The notes under the pieces: generated by a model
Told to the model about the DNA's origin: nothing
The model's input: the letters and a program-made list of their open reading frames with translations, nothing else
The model's database searches: none
Shown: positions 50,732-59,994 of the stretch, piece by piece
How the letters are laid out: each line of letters starts with the position of its first letter
Position numbering within the stretch: the first letter of the stretch is position 1
Position numbers and translations under genes: made by a program
Assembly: GCA_902547925.1 (NCBI GenBank)
Contig: CACCQD010000005.1
Coordinates: 24,106 to 88,105 of the forward strand
Direction: 5' to 3'
Source: an uncultured SAR116 cluster alpha proteobacterium
Lineage (GTDB): Bacteria; Pseudomonadota; Alphaproteobacteria; Puniceispirillales; Puniceispirillaceae
DNA length: 64,000 nucleotides

Positions 50732-52396
50732 ATGTCAAAAAAAACTAACACCGCGCCGTTGCTCAACATGCGCAATGTTCATATCAAAGGGCTGAGTGAT
50801 GAGAAATGGGTCGATATCATTAATGGTGTCGGTCTCGACCTCAACCGCGGTGAGGTGCTTGGCCTGATTGGCGAGTCTGGGGCTGGCAAATCAACCCTTG
50901 GGCTTGCGGCGATGGGGTTTTGCCGTGATGGCTGCAAAATTACCGATGGTGCTATCGAATTTGACGGGCTTGACCTGCTCAACCAGAACCGCCAACAAAT
51001 GCGCCAGCTTCGAGGCCGGCGGATCGCCTATGTAGCGCAATCAGCGGCAGCCAGCTTTAATCCAGCTCACCGTTTGATTGACCAGTTTTGCGAGGCACCG
51101 CTCAAGCATGCGGTCATGGGCCGAGCTGAGGCTGAGAACTACGCCACCAGCCTTTATGAGCGAATGAATTTGCCTGATCCGGATGAGTTCGGGCTTCGGT
51201 ATCCTCATGAGGTGTCTGGTGGCCAGCTACAGCGCGCAATGACGGCGATGGCGCTGTCTTGCCGTCCGGATTTGATCATTTTTGATGAGCCGACAACGGC
51301 GCTTGACGTCACCACCCAGATCGAAGTACTTGCTGCGATCCGTGATATCGTCAAACAATTTAACACGGCGGCCATTTATATCAGCCATGACTTGGCCGTC
51401 GTGGCGCAGATGGCGGATACCATAAAGGTGTTGTTAAAAGGAGATGAGGTCGAACAAGCGACAACGGTGAAGATGCTGAAAAGCCCGGTGGAAGATTACA
51501 CCAAATCGCTTTGGGCAGTGCGTAAATATGCACGCGCTGAGCAGCAGCCTGTGGCCAGCCTGCAACCGGTGATCGAGATCAGCAACGTCACAGCTGGCTA
51601 TTCACCGCGTCAAGACATTCTCGAAAACGTCTCTTTTGTCATTCACAAGCGCCGCACGGTGGCCGTTGTTGGCGAGTCAGGTAGTGGTAAGTCGACCACG
51701 GCGCGAGTGATAACCGGCCTTCTAAAGCCGCGCATAGGCACTGTCCGCTTTAACGGAACACCACTTCCTGCTGGCTACCAGGATCGTAATCGTGACCAAT
51801 TGCGCCATGTCCAGATGATCTATCAAATGGCCGATACCGCTCTCAATCCAAAGCTGCGGATCCGAGACCTGATCGCTCGGCCAGCGGCGATGTATCTGGG
51901 TCTGTCGGGCAAGGCGCTTAATGAGCGTGTGCGCGATCTTTTGCGAATGATCGAGATGGAGCCGGATCAATATATTGACCGCCTGCCTTCCGAATTATCG
52001 GGCGGGCAGAAACAGCGGATCGGCATCGCGCGGGCGATTGCCGCCGAGCCTGGCTTCATCATCTGCGATGAGGTAACGAGTGCGCTAGATCAGCTTGTGG
52101 CCGAGGGGATTCTCAAATTGCTTGATAGATTACAGAGCGAGCTTGATCTCTCCTATATGTTCATCACCCATGACCTTGCGACAGTTCGCGCCATTGCCGA
52201 TGAGGTTGTCGTGATGAAAGATGGTCTTGTGGTTGAACATGGGCCTAAATCGGAAATGTTTGTTCCACCGCACCATCCTTATACTGAATTGCTGCTTGGT
52301 TCGGTGCCTGAGATGGATCCAAAATGGCTCGACAGGCTGCTTGAGAGTCGCGGTGTCGACAATATCGGCGATGCCGCCATAGCCCGGATGAAGTAG
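50732..52396 (+). CDS. Dual-domain peptide-type ABC ATPase (DppD-DppF fusion)
   Basis: 554-residue protein with two complete ABC ATPase domains, so one chain replaces the usual DppD and DppF. First domain: Walker A GESGAGKST, signature VSGGQLQRA, Walker B LIIFDEPTTALD. Second: GESGSGKST, LSGGQKQRIGIARA, FIICDEVTSALD. The peptide-transporter-specific HHPYTELLL tail is at the end. It forms the importer with 47020-50722. AGGAGG precedes the ATG. Its codon usage is GC-rich, like the chromosome and unlike the permease genes just upstream. Confidence 0.93.
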   Translation: MSKKTNTAPLLNMRNVHIKGLSDEKWVDIINGVGLDLNRGEVLGLIGESGAGKSTLGLAAMGFCRDGCKITDGAIEFDGLDLLNQNRQQMRQLRGRRIAYVAQSAAASFNPAHRLIDQFCEAPLKHAVMGRAEAENYATSLYERMNLPDPDEFGLRYPHEVSGGQLQRAMTAMALSCRPDLIIFDEPTTALDVTTQIEVLAAIRDIVKQFNTAAIYISHDLAVVAQMADTIKVLLKGDEVEQATTVKMLKSPVEDYTKSLWAVRKYARAEQQPVASLQPVIEISNVTAGYSPRQDILENVSFVIHKRRTVAVVGESGSGKSTTARVITGLLKPRIGTVRFNGTPLPAGYQDRNRDQLRHVQMIYQMADTALNPKLRIRDLIARPAAMYLGLSGKALNERVRDLLRMIEMEPDQYIDRLPSELSGGQKQRIGIARAIAAEPGFIICDEVTSALDQLVAEGILKLLDRLQSELDLSYMFITHDLATVRAIADEVVVMKDGLVVEHGPKSEMFVPPHHPYTELLLGSVPEMDPKWLDRLLESRGVDNIGDAAIARMK

Positions 52397-52491
52397 CCCG
52401 TTAAAGGGGCTGTCTACTTGGTTATCAGGTATTGGAAGTGTTGAATAAGTAAAAGGCAGTCGCCCCGTGCCTGCGATGAAGGAGACCAACA

Positions 52492-53481
52492 ATGGAAGAA
52501 GCCTTTGCCACCCGCAAATTGATCAAACCGGCTGAACTAAAAGCCTTGAACGCCAAATCTAACCTGTGCGGCGGGATGCAAATGGCCAGTCACCTTGGCC
52601 TGATCGCCGGCCTTGCGGCCCTGCATTATCTGGTAATGGGAAGCTGGTGGGTGCTGGCAACCGGCTTTGCCCTTGGCGTGACGCTCAACTTTCTCTATGC
52701 CGCACAGCATGAATTGTCCCATTGGTCGGTGTTCAAGACCAAGGGGCTGAACGAATTTTTCGGCCGTGTCATTGGCTTTGTCATGCTCTTTCCCCGTGAT
52801 TACGATCAGGTCATGCACTTTGCCCATCATCGCTGGACCCAGGATTGGGAGCGCGATGGCGAATTAACGCGTGAGCCCTACACATGGCAGAGCTTTGCCA
52901 AATGGATGCTTGGCACGACCTATTGGTACAACCGCGTTGTCGGCATCATCAGACGTGCGCGCGGTATCATCATTGAGCCTTATATCGGCGCCGCGCATGA
53001 GGCCCGCATCATTCGCGAATCCCGCCTGCATCTGCTTGGCTATGCGGTGATTGCCGGCCTGTCGCTCTATTTTCAGAGCTGGGCCACGCTGACCTTCTGG
53101 CTGTTGCCGATGCTGCTGACTAAGCCGGTACATCAGTTACAGAACTCCATTGAGCATCTGGGGCTCACTCACAAAACCGATATCCTGCAGAACACCAGAT
53201 CGACCCGGACAAACGCCTTCATGCGCTGGCTGTGTTGGCAGATGCCCTATCACACCGCTCATCACAGCTACCCATCCGTGCCATTCTGGCAGCTCCGTAA
53301 ACTTGATCATCTGCTTGATCAGCGTGGCGGCGAGATTCACCGCATGGGCTGGATTGAGTTCCAGATTGAGGCCTTCCGCCGTCTTGCCAGCAAGGATGAG
53401 AGCCAATGGCCGGAAAATGAGGTGTGGATCGTGCCGTCGCCATCTGGCAAACAGGGCAAACAGGTCAAGCTGGAGGCTTAA
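52492..53481 (+). CDS. Fatty-acid desaturase-family di-iron membrane enzyme
   Basis: 329-residue membrane protein of the fatty-acid desaturase/hydroxylase superfamily. Three His boxes that bind the di-iron centre are visible: HELSH, HFAHHRW, and HTAHH in PYHTAHHSYPSVPFWQL. Hydrophobic helices lie between them. Substrates in this family range from acyl lipids to alkanes, carotenoids and small amines, so the reaction cannot be named. It is 95 bp after the importer ATPase and 91 bp before the TIM-barrel gene, and may share their transcript. GAAGGAG precedes the ATG. Confidence 0.83.
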   Translation: MEEAFATRKLIKPAELKALNAKSNLCGGMQMASHLGLIAGLAALHYLVMGSWWVLATGFALGVTLNFLYAAQHELSHWSVFKTKGLNEFFGRVIGFVMLFPRDYDQVMHFAHHRWTQDWERDGELTREPYTWQSFAKWMLGTTYWYNRVVGIIRRARGIIIEPYIGAAHEARIIRESRLHLLGYAVIAGLSLYFQSWATLTFWLLPMLLTKPVHQLQNSIEHLGLTHKTDILQNTRSTRTNAFMRWLCWQMPYHTAHHSYPSVPFWQLRKLDHLLDQRGGEIHRMGWIEFQIEAFRRLASKDESQWPENEVWIVPSPSGKQGKQVKLEA

Positions 53482-53572
53482 CACTGCGCCCAAATTTAAG
53501 CGCCCAAAAATAAGCGTTGAGACCACCAGCGCCGGACCCGTCACTGATCACCGCTCTCAAGGGGAGGCGCAC

Positions 53573-54430
53573 ATGCGTTCTTTGAAATTTTACACCTCGC
53601 TCTGGGCGATGATGCCGCATGACCAATCCGGCACCATTCTGCCCTATGAAACCATCTGCCGGATGGTCGCCGAGGTCGGCTATGACGGCATGGCGCTTGA
53701 TCTTGGTGCCGGTGACGTGGCACAGGCGCGCGAGGTTCAGCCCCATATGGCGCGTGCCGGTCTGACCCCGCTGATTGTCGCCTTTCCCAAAACCATTGAA
53801 GGTCTTCGTGAGACCCTAATCATGGCAAAAGATTTTGACGCGCCCTTTGTCGATGTCATTGGTCAGGTGATGCCGCTTTCTGTCGAGGGCATGATCCCAG
53901 TGATTCGCCGCTGGATAGATATGTCCGATGAAATTGGCATGCCGATCCAGTTTGAAACCCATCGCAACTGCATCACCAATGATCTTTATGCCACGCTCTG
54001 TCTGATTGATGCAGTTCCGGAAATGCGGCTCTGCGCCGATCTATCGCATTTTGTTGTGGACCGGGAGTTCAAACTTCCACTTGACCACCGCGATCAGGTG
54101 CTTATACAGCGCATTCTGGACCGTTCCGACAGCTTTCAGGGCCGTGTTGCCAGCCGCCAGCAGATCCAGCTTCAGCTTGATTTCCCACAGCACCAGAAAT
54201 GGGTTGAGCTGTTTCAGGGCTGGTGGCATGACGGGCTGAAAAGCTGGCGGGCGCGCAATGCGGCTGGTGACTGCGTTTTTCTGTGTGAATTGGGCCCCCC
54301 CGAATATGCGATGACAGGGTCAGATGGCCGGGAGCTGTCAAATCGCTGGGAAGAGGCGTTGACGATCAAAAACTGGGTCGAGGATATCTGGGTCAGGCTC
54401 GAGGCAAAGCCGGTTTCTGGTTCAAAATAG
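53573..54430 (+). CDS. Sugar-phosphate isomerase/epimerase-like TIM-barrel protein
   Basis: 285-residue protein of the xylose-isomerase-like TIM-barrel group (AP endonuclease family 2 fold). The pattern includes ICRMVAEVGYDGMALDLG at the start, FVDVIGQV, the metal-type Glu in PIQFETHRNC, MRLCADLSHFVV and a late CVFLCELGPPEYAM. Such proteins act as isomerases, epimerases or dehydratases; no specific reaction is evident. The open frame extends upstream into the desaturase gene in another phase, but the ATG at 53573 with GGGGAGG before it is clearly the start. Confidence 0.78.
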   Translation: MRSLKFYTSLWAMMPHDQSGTILPYETICRMVAEVGYDGMALDLGAGDVAQAREVQPHMARAGLTPLIVAFPKTIEGLRETLIMAKDFDAPFVDVIGQVMPLSVEGMIPVIRRWIDMSDEIGMPIQFETHRNCITNDLYATLCLIDAVPEMRLCADLSHFVVDREFKLPLDHRDQVLIQRILDRSDSFQGRVASRQQIQLQLDFPQHQKWVELFQGWWHDGLKSWRARNAAGDCVFLCELGPPEYAMTGSDGRELSNRWEEALTIKNWVEDIWVRLEAKPVSGSK

Positions 54431-54648
54431 GAATTATCCTAAAAAACATTGTCATTTTGCAAAAAGTAGGACATCCCCTATCTCATGTTTGGCCGGGAAA
54501 GTCCGGCTGACCTGGACCACGGGTGCGGCCCGAATAAAGGTGATGCAACTGGACACATCACTAAACGTATCATTGGCCACATAAATGAACGTAACACCAA
54601 AAAAGAAGCCCGGAAATGCTTTATCGCTTTTTGCTGTAGCGCGTCTGT

Positions 54649-55668
54649 CTAGCGGCGGGCGGCTATTGCAATTGCCAATACGCACATTAGCTCGAACATC
54701 AATGAAACGCCAAGCCAGGCGGTGCCACCGTCGGCGTCAAAAGGCGGTGAGACCTCGACAAGATCGGCTCCTACCAGATTGACACCGTTCAATTCGCGCA
54801 CCACCCGCTGGGCCTGATGGCTGTTAGGGCCACCAATTTCTGGCGTTCCGGTGCCGGGTGCATAGGCGGGATCGACAAAATCAATGTCATAGGAACAATA
54901 GGTCGGGTGATCGCCGACAATGGCTCTGGCCTCGTCCATGATTGCCGGAATGCCGCGATCAAACAGTTCCTCAATTCTAATGACCCGCACGCCTTGCGCC
55001 TCGCCCCATTCGATATCGTCATAATTATAGGCGGTGCCACGGATGCCGATCTGTACAATCTTCTTCGGATCGAGCAGCCCTTCCTCAATGGCCCGCCGGA
55101 ACGGGGTGCCATGGGTATATTTGAAACCGCCGAAATAGCTGTCGAACAAATCGGTATGCGCATCGAAATGGATCATAGCCAGCGCCCCGCGCTCAGGTCT
55201 GCCAGCTTTCAGGCCGCGCAGCACAGGCAATGAGACAAGATGGTCACCACCGGCTGTCATCGGCGCAATGCCGCGTCGGCTGATCTCGCTGTAGAAAGAG
55301 GTGATCCGCGCCATGCTGTCGGCTAGGTCGATCGGGTTTGGCCCGACATCGCCTAGATCGGCGCAATTGACCGTGGCAAAGGGGTTCACTCCGGTCACCG
55401 GATTCAACGCTCGGATCATTGTTGAAAGATCGCGTAATTGTCGGGGGCCATGGCGGGGGCCGGGCCTGTTGGTCGTTCCGGCATCCCAGGGCACGCCAAC
55501 CAGCCCCATCTCGACCTCGTCGATGCGGGGGGCGTCAAGCTCAAGATGCGGCAGGCGCATGAAACTTGGCATACCGGCAAAACGCGGCATTTCGATCGCC
55601 GAAACCGGTTGAAAAAAGGCGTCATCGCCGGATGAAGCCGCATTGGGTGTGTCTGTCTTTTTGCTCAT
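54649..55668 (-). CDS. Agmatinase/guanidinobutyrase-like ureohydrolase
   Basis: Arginase-superfamily enzyme, 339 residues, hydrolysing a guanidino group to urea and an amine. The two-metal site is intact: GGDHL, HFDAHTD, and YDIDFVDPAYAPGTGTPEIGG. The APGTGTPE pattern fits guanidinobutyrase/guanidinopropionase and agmatinase branches better than arginase. It is divergent from a second ureohydrolase at 55966, with a 297-bp spacer. The ATG at 55668 is preferred to a GTG nine codons upstream, because AGGA precedes it. The 54431-54648 spacer downstream has no recognised gene. Confidence 0.85.
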   Translation of the reverse strand: MSKKTDTPNAASSGDDAFFQPVSAIEMPRFAGMPSFMRLPHLELDAPRIDEVEMGLVGVPWDAGTTNRPGPRHGPRQLRDLSTMIRALNPVTGVNPFATVNCADLGDVGPNPIDLADSMARITSFYSEISRRGIAPMTAGGDHLVSLPVLRGLKAGRPERGALAMIHFDAHTDLFDSYFGGFKYTHGTPFRRAIEEGLLDPKKIVQIGIRGTAYNYDDIEWGEAQGVRVIRIEELFDRGIPAIMDEARAIVGDHPTYCSYDIDFVDPAYAPGTGTPEIGGPNSHQAQRVVRELNGVNLVGADLVEVSPPFDADGGTAWLGVSLMFELMCVLAIAIAARR

Positions 55669-55965
55669 CACCGCGTCCTGTCTGCTGTTCGCCACCTGTA
55701 TGCCGGGAGGGTGCCGGGAATTTGCCTATAGTCTGATAATAACAGTCTGACATGCCGCTTTCATTGCGGCCACTGCTTTGTTCTGACTGGATCACCGGAT
55801 TGAATTACATTTTCAGGCTTGGCAGCACCCAATGTGCAGCTAAGCTGAACTGTGAAAGGCGCACAGGATAAGAAGCGCAAGACACGAAACACAAGACACG
55901 AAAGACAAGACATAAAATACCGCCCTTCACCGTGACTGGTGATTTTTGATGAAAGGAACAGGCAG

Positions 55966-56949
55966 ATGGCCAAACAGCATGATGCAAGCATGATGAACAA
56001 CCTCTATTGGTGGGGGGTGCCAACCCTGTTCCGCTGTCCCCAAGATGATGTCGCCACCGCCGACATTGCGCTTGTCGGGGTGCCGCATTCAACTGGCAAT
56101 GGCACCACTGAACGGGACCAGCATCTAGGCCCCCGTGCGGTGCGCAACATGTCGGCCCTGCAACGCCGGGCGCATGGTGGATTCGGTTTTGATCCCTGGG
56201 CCATCACCACCATTGTTGACGCTGGTGATGTGCCGTTTCCCCGCGCCAATGACAATGAGGATTGCATCCAGCGGATCACCGATTTCTACCGGCCGATTGA
56301 CGCTGCCAACACACGGCCGGTGTCAATCGGAGGCGATCACTCGATCACCGGCGGCATCATTCAGGCGCTTGGCAATGGCACCCTGACCGGCGGTGAGAAG
56401 GTCTGTTTCCTGCATATTGATGCGCACACCGATGTGTTCACCAAGGTTGATCATTTTCTGGGGGCGAAAAAATCGGCGGCGCATTGGGGGGCGTATCTTG
56501 TCGACCAGGGCCAGGTCGATCCCACCCATTCGATGCAGGTCGGGCTGCGCGGCCATCCCCGCACCCTTGACTGGCTGCAACCCTCCTATGATTACGGCTA
56601 TAATGTTGTGACCATGGCCGATTACCGCCAGCGCGGGGCGCTTGATGTGATTGAACAGATCAAGACCGTTCTCGCCGGGCGGCCTGTCTATATCACCTTC
56701 GATCTGGACTGCCTTGACCCCTCGGTGGCCCCGGCGGTCTCCAACATTGAACCGGGTGTTAATGGCTTCACCATGGATGAGGCGGTGGCCCTTTTGCATG
56801 CGGTCCGGGGGATGAACATTATCGGCGGTGATGTTGTCTGTCTGATGCCGACCAAGGACAGCCCGAACCAGATCACCTCGATGGTCGCCTCTGCGGTGAT
56901 GTTTGAGATGATTGCGATGATCGCCGAGACTGTCAAAGCCCCATCCTGA
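55966..56949 (+). CDS. Agmatinase-like ureohydrolase
   Basis: Second ureohydrolase, 327 residues, divergent from the first and not a close copy. Metal motifs are GGDHS, HIDAHTD and FDLDCLDPSVAPAVSNIEPG, the last differing from the usual APGTGTPE form and so marking a different substrate branch. The ATG at 55966 is chosen over an upstream in-frame ATG because AAAGGAAC precedes it. The spacer before it (55669-55965) contains AAGACACGAAA-type quasi-repeats near 55865-55915. Possible substrates include agmatine, guanidinobutyrate or formiminoglutamate-like compounds. Confidence 0.83.
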   Translation: MAKQHDASMMNNLYWWGVPTLFRCPQDDVATADIALVGVPHSTGNGTTERDQHLGPRAVRNMSALQRRAHGGFGFDPWAITTIVDAGDVPFPRANDNEDCIQRITDFYRPIDAANTRPVSIGGDHSITGGIIQALGNGTLTGGEKVCFLHIDAHTDVFTKVDHFLGAKKSAAHWGAYLVDQGQVDPTHSMQVGLRGHPRTLDWLQPSYDYGYNVVTMADYRQRGALDVIEQIKTVLAGRPVYITFDLDCLDPSVAPAVSNIEPGVNGFTMDEAVALLHAVRGMNIIGGDVVCLMPTKDSPNQITSMVASAVMFEMIAMIAETVKAPS

Positions 56950-56972
56950 GACATAATCTTGAGACATCCAGA

Positions 56973-58013
56973 TTAATCTGGCAGATTCTCGCGCAGGAAA
57001 CGCTGCCAGTTACCGGCGCAGATTTTCTGTGTCAACTCTGTGCCAAAACCGTTTGCCAGCATGGCGTCACCAAGTGCTGGCAAGCCGCTGCAATCATCAA
57101 TGGTGGCGGGGATCACCGCGCCGTCAAAATCTGAGCCAAGCCCGACACCATCCTCGCCTAGCCGTAAGACCAGATGGTCAAGCTGGCGTAGGATCACCTC
57201 AAGCGGCGTGTCTGCCAGTTTTCTGCCATCATCGCGCAGATAGGCACTGGCAAAACAGGCACCAACAATGCCGCCGCGTTCGGCAATCGCGTCAATCTGT
57301 CGGTCGGTCAGATTGCGGGGGGCCGGACACAACGCATGGGCATTTGAATGGGTTGCCATCAATGGGCGCTCGCTGCACGCGGCTACGTCCCAGAAGCCGG
57401 CCTCGTTCAGATGTGACAGATCAACCAAAATACGCCGTTCGTCACAGGCGGCGACCAACGCCTTTCCGGCATCGGTCAACCCGTCACCCTGATCTGGTGA
57501 ACCGGGAAAGGAGAAAGGAGCGCCATGACCAAATATATTGCTGCGTGACCAGAGTGGCCCGATGGACCGCACGCCCCGCTGATAGAGGATATCCAACTCA
57601 TCGAGATTGTCGGAAATCATCTCGGCGCCCTCGATATGCAGAACGGCCCCGATCCTGTCTGAAGTTCTGTCCTGTGTTTTGTCCAGTGTTTTGCCCGTTT
57701 TTCCGACAACATCGCTCTTTTTGCGGCATGGGGCAAAATCGGTCTTGCAGATCAGATCGTAGATATCAATCATTTCGAGGCATTGTGTTAGCGCACGTTT
57801 CTGCTTGATCAGTCCTGCGGCCAGCATCTTGCGCTTGTCGGCGGGGATGAAGATTGCAAAAAAGCCGCCTGTCATGCGGCCTGCTGCCATCCGCTCGCGG
57901 TCGATATGGCCGCTGCCGTCAGACTCCAGAAAAGCGGCGGCACCCCAATCATCATGAAGCCACAGTCGCAGCAGCATATCATTATGCCCGTCAAAGAAGC
58001 TGACCGTCATCAC
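56973..58013 (-). CDS. Membrane dipeptidase (renal dipeptidase family M19)
   Basis: 346-residue zinc dipeptidase of family M19. The metal site shows HxD in FFDGHNDMLLR, the bridging Glu in HIEGAEMI, the His in MATHSNAHALC, and the late GLGSDFDGA. M19 enzymes prefer dipeptides with a C-terminal D-residue, which would suit L-Ala-D-Glu from peptidoglycan. An insert near residue 105-120 is encoded by a drifting repeat and appears unconstrained. It overlaps the upstream glycosidase gene by four bases (ATGA), so the two are coupled. Confidence 0.87.
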   Translation of the reverse strand: MMTVSFFDGHNDMLLRLWLHDDWGAAAFLESDGSGHIDRERMAAGRMTGGFFAIFIPADKRKMLAAGLIKQKRALTQCLEMIDIYDLICKTDFAPCRKKSDVVGKTGKTLDKTQDRTSDRIGAVLHIEGAEMISDNLDELDILYQRGVRSIGPLWSRSNIFGHGAPFSFPGSPDQGDGLTDAGKALVAACDERRILVDLSHLNEAGFWDVAACSERPLMATHSNAHALCPAPRNLTDRQIDAIAERGGIVGACFASAYLRDDGRKLADTPLEVILRQLDHLVLRLGEDGVGLGSDFDGAVIPATIDDCSGLPALGDAMLANGFGTELTQKICAGNWQRFLRENLPD

Positions 58014-59191
58014 TGTCCTTCCCGATGTTGATTCAGATTTTGATCTCGATTTTTATCTAGATGTTGATAAAGCGGTGCCAACTGTGTTTTTGCTAATCGC
58101 TCGGCCGGCATTTCGCCAGACTGGATCAATGCGTCATGTTTCAGCCCGAACAGGAACGGATACCATTCTCTGGCTAGTGGTGTTTTCCAGCGCCACAACA
58201 AATGCTCAATGGCGGCCATTTGTTCTGCATCCGGGCCTGGCAATATCTTTGGCATGGTCCCGCTGATCACCGGCGCATCGAACCAGGCGGCCACCGCAAA
58301 AAACGCATCTGGCACCCCATGGGCGCGGAGCGCTGCCTGCCAGCGGTGATTATGGTCACCTGCCTGCATCACCGACAGCAGCAACAAATCGCTTTCAACC
58401 ATGCCGGTGCCGTTCAGCATCAACTCAGCGTTATCGGTGTTTCCGGCGTTTCTGGTGTTTCTTTGATAAGGCCCGACAAACAGGCGGCGCGGGCAATAAT
58501 CATTGCAATAGAGATTGTCCCACCGCACCAGCCGGCTAAACCCGGCGGCCGTCACCGTACCATTGCCGGCGTCAAGCGTGGCATCACCTGCCACAATATG
58601 TGCGCCGCAATGGAACACTGTCATATCATCGGGCAGGGCGGCGGCCAGCTCCTGATAATGGCCTGCTGCCTCACGGCCCCCTCCGCCAGAAATTTCATCT
58701 GCATAGATCCGTGGCACAAGGCTGAGCGGCACACCGATCTCGCTGGCCAGCCTTACGGCAATCTCGCCATGGCATTGTGCTTCGCTGCGGCCAAGCCTGG
58801 CAAATGTTCCCGGCTCTGGATCGATATCGTCAAACATCAGGACAACGCCGTCCGCGCCTGCGTCAACAAGTTGATATGATTTTTCAACAAGGATTTTTAA
58901 TTCGTTGATTTCATTATGAAAATCAAAATCAATTCCGGGGGCGATACCGGCCAGAACCTGAATGTTGCGTGTTGTGGCAAAGGCACAGAAATTGGCAAAG
59001 GCCGCGCACCATTTGGCGTCCCAGGCGGTGCGCCACTGGAGCCGGTGGCTGACATCCTCTTTCGGCGCATAGAGATAGCTACTCATGCCGAGGGTTGCCA
59101 GCTGGTCGATGATCCGGTGGCGTTCCTGCCAGGACAGGATACGGCCATAATAGCCTTCGATATAGCCGCGCATGTGTCGAGGAGATAACAT
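58010..59191 (-). CDS. GH84-type beta-N-acetylglucosaminidase
   Basis: 393-residue catalytic domain of the glycoside hydrolase family 84 type. Diagnostic features are GYIEGYYGRILSWQER at residues 9-24, SYLYAPKED near residue 38, and the catalytic Asp pair D121-D122 in VVLMFDDIDPEPG, used in substrate-assisted catalysis on N-acetylglucosaminides. It has no signal peptide, so it is probably cytoplasmic. Between a dipeptidase and AmpG-type genes it may split GlcNAc from muropeptides, the job usually done by NagZ (GH3). Two stretches (near residue 240 and the C-terminus) are low-complexity repeat insertions. An upstream GTG at 59197 is an alternative start. Confidence 0.82.
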   Translation of the reverse strand: MLSPRHMRGYIEGYYGRILSWQERHRIIDQLATLGMSSYLYAPKEDVSHRLQWRTAWDAKWCAAFANFCAFATTRNIQVLAGIAPGIDFDFHNEINELKILVEKSYQLVDAGADGVVLMFDDIDPEPGTFARLGRSEAQCHGEIAVRLASEIGVPLSLVPRIYADEISGGGGREAAGHYQELAAALPDDMTVFHCGAHIVAGDATLDAGNGTVTAAGFSRLVRWDNLYCNDYCPRRLFVGPYQRNTRNAGNTDNAELMLNGTGMVESDLLLLSVMQAGDHNHRWQAALRAHGVPDAFFAVAAWFDAPVISGTMPKILPGPDAEQMAAIEHLLWRWKTPLAREWYPFLFGLKHDALIQSGEMPAERLAKTQLAPLYQHLDKNRDQNLNQHREGQ

Positions 59192-59255
59192 AATCACAGT
59201 TTGGCCTGTTTCACCGCTGCATGCCAGTTCAAATCATTGCGCTGGTGGCGGCGCG

Positions 59256-59972
59256 TTACACGGAAAGTGGCTCGGCAGGCGCCTGACGGGTGATGGCAAG
59301 CGCCATGCCACGGCTGGACTTGGCCAGAATTTCGGTCATATGATCGCGCAGGACGGCAACACAACCTGCCGTAAATTCTGTATCTTCGGTGCATAAATGA
59401 AAGAAGATGGCACTGCCAAGTCTGGCAATTGGCGGCGCATCATTATGTCCCAGAACGACCAGCAGATCATAGCGTTTATCCTTCCGCCACAGCTGCTCAT
59501 GGCGGCCGGGATAAGGGCGGCGCACCAGCTGGTTGTAGGCGGCATCGCCTGGATCATCGCACCAGCCAAGATCGGCGCTAAGCGGATAGGTCGGCAGATC
59601 TGTCACCGGTGCTGCCATCCGGTCGGGCCGAAAATAGACGCAGCGCATGACCCAGCTGCCAAGTGGCGTTGCCAAATCACCTTCACGCTTGGCGGCAGCA
59701 TCGATCAGGCCGGATTTGCCAATGATGCAGGGGTAGCTGGTCCGCGCATCATCGATCGCATAGCCTGTTTGGCCCGGTGAAACTGTCCATCTGTTCATGT
59801 GTTTGAGCGTGACGGTCTGTGCGCACAGGGTCAAGTCCCAGACGTGATTTGCGGCAAGTCTGCCAATAGCAATTGCCTTTTGGGATGATCTGCGAATAGC
59901 ATGAGGGTGTTTATAAGCGATTTTGAATACAATCATCGCAACGGGGATCGCTGCGGGGATGCAAGCTGGCAT
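59256..59972 (-). CDS. L,D-transpeptidase-fold (YkuD-like) protein
   Basis: Catalytic-domain-only L,D-transpeptidase-like protein. The family pattern is clear: GKSGLIDAAAKREGDLATPLGSW, a WCDDPGDAAYN segment, and the active-site His...Cys in FFHLCTEDTEFTAGCVAV. Such stand-alone proteins make 3-3 peptidoglycan cross-links or trim or attach at the meso-DAP centre. The first 50 or so residues of the open frame look unlike the family, and the real start may lie well inside (family homology begins near VWDLTL). No convincing ribosome-binding site resolves this. It is divergent from the AmpG-like gene. Confidence 0.75.
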   Translation of the reverse strand: MPACIPAAIPVAMIVFKIAYKHPHAIRRSSQKAIAIGRLAANHVWDLTLCAQTVTLKHMNRWTVSPGQTGYAIDDARTSYPCIIGKSGLIDAAAKREGDLATPLGSWVMRCVYFRPDRMAAPVTDLPTYPLSADLGWCDDPGDAAYNQLVRRPYPGRHEQLWRKDKRYDLLVVLGHNDAPPIARLGSAIFFHLCTEDTEFTAGCVAVLRDHMTEILAKSSRGMALAITRQAPAEPLSV

Positions 59973-59994
59973 TTATAGCCTTGGGGAGAAATAG

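Noticed and set aside
52397..52420. Terminator after the dual ATPase gene
   Set aside because: AGCCC and GGGCT around GTTAAA could pair, but the stem is short and no T-run follows.
54452..54685. 77-codon minus-strand frame downstream of the TIM-barrel gene
   Set aside because: It reads through the end of the ureohydrolase gene in another frame and shows no family pattern. It could be a gene remnant but I cannot support that.
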